A stretch of DNA of 17,866 nucleotides. Source: Alphaproteobacteria bacterium. GTDB lineage: Bacteria; Pseudomonadota; Alphaproteobacteria; Rhizobiales; Aestuariivirgaceae. The stretch covers positions 1-17,866 of the forward strand of contig JAJRRZ010000299.1 of NCBI GenBank assembly GCA_024279045.1, in the 5' to 3' direction. The notes below the pieces were generated by a model that saw only the letters and a list, made by a program, of their open reading frames with translations, was not told the DNA's origin and did no database searches. The first letter of the stretch is position 1. Each line of letters begins with the position of its first letter. Of this stretch, positions 13,963 through 17,866 are shown one piece after another. A program made the translations under genes and the position numbers.

Positions 13963-14720
13963 GTATGGTTCCGATCGTCCTTGTGCTCATGTGGTTGTTC
14001 GGCCTGCTGCTGTTGCGTGCGCGCCAGCAGGCTGGCGGCGGCGGCTTGTTCGGCGGCTCGCTTGCCGGGACCTTCGCCGATGGCTTCGCCCAGCCCGTCC
14101 ACCTTTACGGAAACTGTGAAGGTGGGGGCATGGTCCGGCCCGCTGCGGGATACCTCTTGGTATTCCGGCGGCGGCAGAGCCCGGGCTGCGGCCCACTCCT
14201 GCAGGGCCGACTTGGCGTCCTGCGGGGCCTGTTCCTGGCGCTGCAACAGCGGCTCGAACATGGAGATGATGAATGATCTGGCGGCTTCAAGTCCCTGATC
14301 GAGATAAATTGCCGCGATGACCGATTCGCACAGGTCGGCCAGAACCTTGGCGGAAGCCTGAACCTGTGCGCGCTCGGCGCTTCTTGCGGTGATCATCAAT
14401 TCGTGCAGGCGCAGATTGCGGGCGATCTCCGCGCAGGTTTCGCGGCGCACCAACTGGTTCAGGCGGCGCGCCAGCAGTCCCTCGCCCTCGCCGGGGAAGC
14501 GGTTGAACAGCTCCTCGGCAATGACGAGGCCCAGCACGCGGTCGCCAAGGAACTCCAATCGCTCGTAGGTGCGCGCCGCACCGCCGCGGGTATCGTCGGA
14601 ATGGGTCAGCGCACGGGCCAGCAGGGATGGGTCGGAGAAGCGCACGCCGCAGCACTGATGAAAACGTTCGGCCAGCGCTGCGGTATCGGTGGGGTGGTCT
14701 TGTCGCGCCTTGCCATTCAT
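13959..14720 (-). CDS. rnc: Ribonuclease III
   Basis: RNase III cuts double-stranded RNA, processing the rRNA precursor and many mRNAs. The protein is 253 residues. The signature ERLEFLGDR (53-61) supplies the acidic residues Glu53, Glu56 and Asp60; the second pair is Asp129 and Glu132 in ADLCESVIAAIYLD. A double-stranded RNA-binding domain occupies about 168-234 (KSALQEWAAAR...GPGKRAAEQAAAASLL). A His/Asp-rich tail follows. The start at 14720 overlaps the lepB stop as ATGA. An upstream ATG at 14768 would add 16 residues inside lepB and looks unlikely. The gene sits between lepB and era, the usual order. Confidence 0.96.
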   Translation of the reverse strand: MNGKARQDHPTDTAALAERFHQCCGVRFSDPSLLARALTHSDDTRGGAARTYERLEFLGDRVLGLVIAEELFNRFPGEGEGLLARRLNQLVRRETCAEIARNLRLHELMITARSAERAQVQASAKVLADLCESVIAAIYLDQGLEAARSFIISMFEPLLQRQEQAPQDAKSALQEWAAARALPPPEYQEVSRSGPDHAPTFTVSVKVDGLGEAIGEGPGKRAAEQAAAASLLARTQQQQAEQPHEHKDDRNHT

Positions 14721-15559
14721 GAGCCCAGCCAGGTTCCAATGCGCCACCAGCGCACGCCGGTGATCCACGTCCAGGGCAGGAAGGGCGAGATGTTCTCGTT
14801 GTGTGAGAAGAAGATGATCTTCGCCTCACCCATCAGGTTTTCCCAGGGCACGTAGCCGACTTCGTCGAGGAAGCGCGAATCGGTGGAATTGTCGCGGTTG
14901 TCGCCCATGACGAAATAATGCCCCGGCGGCACGACATAGACGTCGGTATTGTCCGCGGGGCCGTTGGGCAGCATTTCACGAACGATGTAGCTGCGGCCAT
15001 TGGGCAGGGTTTCACGATAGCGCGCAATGCGCATGCCGGCATGCGGGCCCTTGCTGATTACTGCATCCTCGAGGCGCTGGCGTTTGACCGGATTGCCGTT
15101 GATGTGCACCACACCGCGAATGACCTGGATGTGGTCGCCCGGCAGGCCGATGACGCGCTTGATGTAGTCGATCTTCGGATTGGTGGGCAGTTTGAAGACG
15201 ACGACATCGCCGCGCTCGGGCTGGCTGCCGAAGATGCGTCCCTTGATCGGCAACGGGCCGAAACTGAACAGCTCGTAACCGAAAGGGGCAACGCGGAAGT
15301 TGAAGGAGTGTGGGCCGTAGCCGTAGCTGAGCTTGCCGACGAAGAGGTAGTCGCCCACCAGCAGGGTGGGCACCATGGAGCTGGAGGGGATATTGTAGGG
15401 CTGGAAGAAGAACGTGCGGATGACGAAGGCGATGAGCAGCGCCTCGATCACCAGCCGGATGGTGGGCCAGAGGCCACCTTCCTCCTTGCGCTTGTGCGCG
15501 TTTCCCGCGTTCTGCGCCTTTGGCGCCGCCGTGGTCCTGTTGTCCTGCGAATTGGTCAT
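14717..15559 (-). CDS. lepB: Signal peptidase I
   Basis: LepB is the inner-membrane serine protease that removes signal peptides from exported proteins on the periplasmic side. The protein is 280 residues. One transmembrane segment (about 32-51) follows a charged cytoplasmic N-terminus. The catalytic dyad is Ser61 in PSSSMVPTLLVGD and Lys134 in DYIKRVIGLPGD. Box E, GDNRDNSTDSR, spans 219-229. AGGCGGA is just upstream of the ATG. The stop overlaps the rnc start. cobT lies only 42 bases upstream on the same strand with no terminator between, so cobT and lepB may share a transcript; that would be an unusual pairing, since acpS or pdxJ is common at this place. Confidence 0.97.
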   Translation of the reverse strand: MTNSQDNRTTAAPKAQNAGNAHKRKEEGGLWPTIRLVIEALLIAFVIRTFFFQPYNIPSSSMVPTLLVGDYLFVGKLSYGYGPHSFNFRVAPFGYELFSFGPLPIKGRIFGSQPERGDVVVFKLPTNPKIDYIKRVIGLPGDHIQVIRGVVHINGNPVKRQRLEDAVISKGPHAGMRIARYRETLPNGRSYIVREMLPNGPADNTDVYVVPPGHYFVMGDNRDNSTDSRFLDEVGYVPWENLMGEAKIIFFSHNENISPFLPWTWITGVRWWRIGTWLGS

Positions 15560-15601
15560 GTCCGCCTATTAGCAACTCGCGGCGCGGGGGGGAACAGTTT
15601 T

Positions 15602-16639
15602 TCAGGCATTGCCGCCGGAAACCCCGGCAGAGGCAAAGGTCGCCATGCCGGCGTGGGTGGCGATGGCAGCCTTCACCACCTGGGTGGCCAGGGCCGCGCC
15701 GGTGGCCTCGCCAAGGCGCATGTTCAGGTTCAGCAACGATTGCAGCCCGAGCCGCTGCAACGCGCGGGCATGGCCCGGCTCGGCGGAAACATGTCCGGCG
15801 ATGCAATGGGCCATGGCATCGGGCGAGATGGCGTGCAGCACAGCCGCGGCGGCAGCGGTCATGAAGCCGTCGAGCAACACCGGCAGACGGGCAAGGCGCG
15901 CGCCGATGATGGCGCCAGCCAGAGCGGCGAATTCGTAGCCCCCCACCCGGCGCAGGATGTGCAGCGGGTCATGTTCACCATGCAGTCGTTGTACGGCGGT
16001 GGCGACCACGGTGGCCTTGTGGCGTATGCCCTTGTCGTCAACACCGGTGCCGGGGCCGACCCAGTCCGCCGCCGTGCCGCCCAGCAGCGCATGCAGCAGG
16101 GCCGATGCCACGGTGGTGTTGGCGATGCCCATCTCGCCGATGCATAGCAGATCGGCAGCAGTATCGACCGCCCGCAGGCCGGTGGTGAAGGCCTGCAGCA
16201 TCTGCGCCTCGCTCATGGCGTCTTCGCGGGAGATGTCGGCGGTGGGGCGCAGGTCGTTCAGGACAATGACGCGCAGGTTCAGGCCGAAGGTGGCGCACAA
16301 CTGGTTGATGGCGGCGCCGCCGGCTTCGAAATTGGCCACCATCTGCGCGGTTACCTCCGCCGGAAAGGCGGAGACGCCTTGCGCAGCCACGCCGTGGTTG
16401 GCGGCGAAGACCAGCACCTGCACATTATCGGCGCGCGGCGGATGGCGGCCCTGCCAGGCGGCGGCGAAGGCGGCGATATCCTCCAGCCGGCCCAGCGCGC
16501 CGGGCGGCTTGGTGAGCTGGGCATCGTGCTGGAGAGCCTGTTGGCGGGTGGCCTCATTGGGGCCGGGCAGCTCGCGCAGCAGGGCGCGCACGTCGTCGAG
16601 GGAGTGGATTTCGGGATATCTCGTTTCGGGATGTGTCAT
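15602..16639 (-). CDS. cobT: Nicotinate-nucleotide--dimethylbenzimidazole phosphoribosyltransferase CobT
   Basis: CobT makes alpha-ribazole 5'-phosphate from dimethylbenzimidazole and nicotinate mononucleotide, supplying the lower ligand of cobalamin. The protein is 345 residues, the normal length. Recognisable segments are LTKPPGALGRLE (42-53), FAANHGVAAQGVSAFP, GEMGIANTT (168-176), GPGTGVDDKG (195-204) and the catalytic Glu311 in NMRLGEATGAALA. I use the ATG at 16639 (MTHPETRYPEI). One six codons upstream (16657) is possible; neither has a good ribosome site. The frame stays open across cobS on the other strand, but that extension is a high-GC artefact. It is divergent from cobS, with which it cooperates: CobS joins CobT's product, after dephosphorylation, to the corrin ring. 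Confidence 0.96.
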   Translation of the reverse strand: MTHPETRYPEIHSLDDVRALLRELPGPNEATRQQALQHDAQLTKPPGALGRLEDIAAFAAAWQGRHPPRADNVQVLVFAANHGVAAQGVSAFPAEVTAQMVANFEAGGAAINQLCATFGLNLRVIVLNDLRPTADISREDAMSEAQMLQAFTTGLRAVDTAADLLCIGEMGIANTTVASALLHALLGGTAADWVGPGTGVDDKGIRHKATVVATAVQRLHGEHDPLHILRRVGGYEFAALAGAIIGARLARLPVLLDGFMTAAAAAVLHAISPDAMAHCIAGHVSAEPGHARALQRLGLQSLLNLNMRLGEATGAALATQVVKAAIATHAGMATFASAGVSGGNA

Positions 16640-16699
16640 GGCGAAAATCCCATGCATGGCTGATTGCATGGGGCTATAACATCGCCATGGTGAAATTGC
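16640..16699. promoter_or_regulatory. Divergent cobT-cobS promoter region with direct repeats
   Basis: Only 60 bases separate the two starts. ATTGCATGG occurs at 16663-16671 and at 16695-16703, 32 bases apart (about three helical turns), and a related CATGCATGG lies at 16651-16659. A -10-like TATAAC (16675-16680) points toward cobS, without a clear -35. The space is too small for a cobalamin riboswitch. The repeats may be sites for one regulator serving both genes. Confidence 0.35.
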
Positions 16700-17536
16700 A
16701 TGGCGGGGGCGATGGATTCTCCACAGGCAGAAGAAACAGCGCGGCGAGGGGACGCTCCGGCGCAGGGTGTGCGCGGCTGGCTGGCCGACATTGCGGCAGC
16801 GCTGGCGCTGCTGACGACATGGCCGGTGGCAGAGCGCTGGCAGGCGGGTGCGGCATGGCCACGAGCGCTGAGAGCGCTGCCGCTGGTGGGCGCGGGGCTG
16901 GGGGTGCTGGGCGGTGTGGTGTGGTGGCTGGCGCATGACGTGGCCGGGCTGGGGGCGTTGGCGGCGGCGCTGCTGGCGTTGCTGGCGGTGGTAATCGCCA
17001 GTGGCGCGCTGCACGAAGATGGCCTGGCCGACTTTGCCGACGCGCTGGGTGGGCGCACGCGCGAGAAGCGGCTGCGGATCATGCGCGATGCGCGAATTGG
17101 TGGTTTCGGCGTGTTGGCGCTGATCTTCGCCGTCGCCTTGCAGGTGGCGGCGCTGTTGGCGTTGGGGCAGCGCGGTGTGGTAGTGCTGGCGAGTGCGCTG
17201 GTGCTGGCGCATGCGGCTTCGCGGTTGGCGGCGGTGTGGCTGATGCATGCCTTGCCCCATGCGCGTGATGACGGCCTGAGCGTTGGCGCGGGCAGGCCGG
17301 ATGCCGCCACGCTGGCGCATGCCGCGCTGGTGGTGATCGTCGGGCTGGCCGTGGCGCTGCTGACCGGGTTGCTGCCTGGCAAGGCGCTGGTGGCGGCATT
17401 CGTTGCCGGCAATGTGCTGGCGTTCGGCTTCGGGCGGCTGTGCCGGTGGTTGCTGGGTGGGCAGACGGGCGATGCGGCGGGAGCGGTGGAGGTGGTGGCG
17501 CGCTGCGGCATCCTGCTGGCGCTGGCGGCGGGATGA
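16700..17536 (+). CDS. cobS: Adenosylcobinamide-GDP ribazoletransferase CobS (cobalamin synthase)
   Basis: CobS is the inner-membrane enzyme that joins adenosylcobinamide-GDP to alpha-ribazole in the last steps of B12 assembly. The protein is 278 residues with several hydrophobic membrane segments. The family motifs are present: LLTTWPV near the start, ALHEDGLADFADALGG (103-118), the RIMRDARIGGFG loop (126-137) and GGQTGDAAGA (253-262). The N-terminus carries about 25 extra polar residues before the first helix. I use the ATG at 16700, with GGTGA six bases upstream; the ATG at 16712 is a possible alternative. It is divergent from cobT. No cobU, cobC or cobD is visible here, so the rest of the pathway must lie elsewhere or the cell salvages cobinamide. 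Confidence 0.94.
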   Translation: MAGAMDSPQAEETARRGDAPAQGVRGWLADIAAALALLTTWPVAERWQAGAAWPRALRALPLVGAGLGVLGGVVWWLAHDVAGLGALAAALLALLAVVIASGALHEDGLADFADALGGRTREKRLRIMRDARIGGFGVLALIFAVALQVAALLALGQRGVVVLASALVLAHAASRLAAVWLMHALPHARDDGLSVGAGRPDAATLAHAALVVIVGLAVALLTGLLPGKALVAAFVAGNVLAFGFGRLCRWLLGGQTGDAAGAVEVVARCGILLALAAG

Positions 17537-17547
17537 TGGCTCAGTCA

Positions 17548-17566
17548 TGCATTGCAAGGCAATGCA
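17548..17566. repeat. Inverted repeat just after cobS
   Basis: TGCATTGC (17548-17555) and GCAATGCA (17559-17566) form a perfect 8-bp hairpin with an AAG loop, 11 bases after the cobS stop. No T run follows. It could be a decay-blocking hairpin or a binding site. GCATTGC recurs at 17564-17570. Confidence 0.6.
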
Positions 17567-17578
17567 TTGCGGAACGCT

Positions 17579-17594
17579 GGCCATGCACATGGCC
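17579..17594. repeat. Palindrome downstream of cobS
   Basis: GGCCATG (17579-17585) and CATGGCC (17588-17594) form a perfect inverted repeat with a 2-base centre. It lies right after the hairpin at 17548-17566 and is not followed by T residues. Function unknown. Confidence 0.5.
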
Positions 17595-17601
17595 CTTCAA
17601 T

Positions 17602-17693
17602 GATGATTCATCCTGAACCCGTGCGTTCGCAATCTGGCAACCACTGTCATGTTTTCAGCCATTTGCGGACAATTTCCGGCAAAATGATTCATC
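17602..17693. repeat. Pair of ATGATTCATC direct repeats
   Basis: ATGATTCATC occurs at 17603-17612 and 17684-17693, 81 bases apart. Each is nearly palindromic around a central T; the first reads GATGATTCATC. They lie upstream of the truncated exported-protein gene and may be paired operator sites. Confidence 0.45.
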
Positions 17694-17699
17694 TTTTTT
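17662..17699 (+). terminator. Weak possible terminator between cobS and the last gene
   Basis: TTTGC plus GGA (17662-17669) pairs with TCC plus GCAAA (17675-17683) with one bulged G and a 5-base loop. A run of six T (17694-17699) follows, but 10 bases later than in a standard terminator. It could end cobS transcription weakly. Confidence 0.25.
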
Positions 17700-17760
17700 C
17701 ATTCCTTGCCGGCATGCTGGCCCGTGCGATACCGGGCAACAAGCAAAAGAGCACGAAGAC

Positions 17761-17866
17761 ATGTTCGAGCATATCCTTCGCAACATGCATCGCAACACGC
17801 ATCGCGCCCTTGCCGCCGCCGTGCTGCTGGGGGCGTCGATGGCATCGTTGGCTTCGACGACGCCAA
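17761..17866 (+). CDS. Start of an exported protein (3' end outside the window)
   Basis: The last 106 bases hold an open frame from the ATG at 17761 to the window edge, 35 codons. It encodes a typical signal peptide: MFEHILRNMHRNTHR, basic, then the hydrophobic ALAAAVLLGASMASLAS with a possible cleavage after the second ASLAS Ser. Too little is visible to name a product. A second ATG at 17785 (MHRNTHR) is an alternative start; GAAG just upstream of 17761 is a weak ribosome site. A transporter or receptor linked to the cobalamin genes is conceivable from position alone, but nothing in the sequence shows it. Confidence 0.55.
   Translation, partial: MFEHILRNMHRNTHRALAAAVLLGASMASLASTTP

Noticed and set aside
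16640..17590. N-terminal extension of the cobT frame across cobS
   Set aside because: Arg/Gln/His-rich sequence antisense to cobS with no similarity to CobT; the family N-terminus fits the start at 16639.
17537..17760. Cobalamin riboswitch near the cob genes
   Set aside because: A CCACTGTCA segment looks a little like the B12 box, but the other conserved core elements are absent in order.
1..17866. CRISPR array, prophage, insertion sequence, toxin-antitoxin or tRNA
   Set aside because: No spaced repeat array, transposase or integrase motif, small paired genes or cloverleaf could be found on either strand by reading.

Overview
The window is GC-rich chromosomal DNA from an alphaproteobacterium. 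It consists almost entirely of conserved housekeeping genes. The pointers to that class are an FtsZ with a long disordered linker ending in the alphaproteobacterial-type tail DDLSIPAFLRR, the genes bamD, recN and ligA close to ftsZ, a lepB-rnc-era operon, and a helix-hairpin-helix tail on a ribosomal protein of the kind seen on alphaproteobacterial L21. I cannot place the genus. I see no transposase, integrase, phage gene, CRISPR array, tRNA or rRNA.

Layout. (1) Bases 1-2279, plus strand: the 3' part of ftsZ with a clear intrinsic terminator, then bamD, an outer-membrane assembly lipoprotein. (2) Bases 2287-6145, minus strand: recN then ligA, one base apart, convergent with bamD. (3) Bases 6328-6757, plus strand: a small exported DUF2147-type protein with its own terminator, divergent from recN. 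(4) Bases 6802-9252, minus: a uvrD/pcrA helicase. (5) Bases 9253-9639: the only non-coding stretch over 300 bases, with a perfect palindrome, the tsf terminator and a small duplication of the tsf tail. (6) Bases 9640-12003, minus: the rpsB-tsf translation operon with a probable promoter, a structured leader and a strong intergenic hairpin; its S2 protein carries an extra C-terminal domain. (7) Bases 12074-12853, minus: an unrecognised coiled-coil lipoprotein. (8) Bases 13021-16639, minus: cobT, lepB, rnc and era, the last three translationally coupled by ATGA overlaps. (9) Bases 16700-17536, plus: cobS, divergent from cobT. (10) Bases 17537-17866: a repeat-rich intergenic stretch and the start of a truncated exported protein.

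The genes fall into division and envelope (ftsZ, bamD, lepB, two predicted exported proteins), DNA repair (recN, ligA, uvrD), translation and RNA processing (rpsB, tsf, rnc, era) and the last steps of cobalamin assembly (cobT, cobS). Several canonical alphaproteobacterial neighbours are missing from their usual places (lpxC between ftsZ and bamD, pyrH after tsf, acpS before lepB, recO after era), so this chromosome looks rearranged at operon boundaries.

I found no convincing new multi-gene system. The most notable items are the S2 fusion, the era-linked coiled-coil lipoprotein, and the small palindromes and repeats in the intergenic regions.
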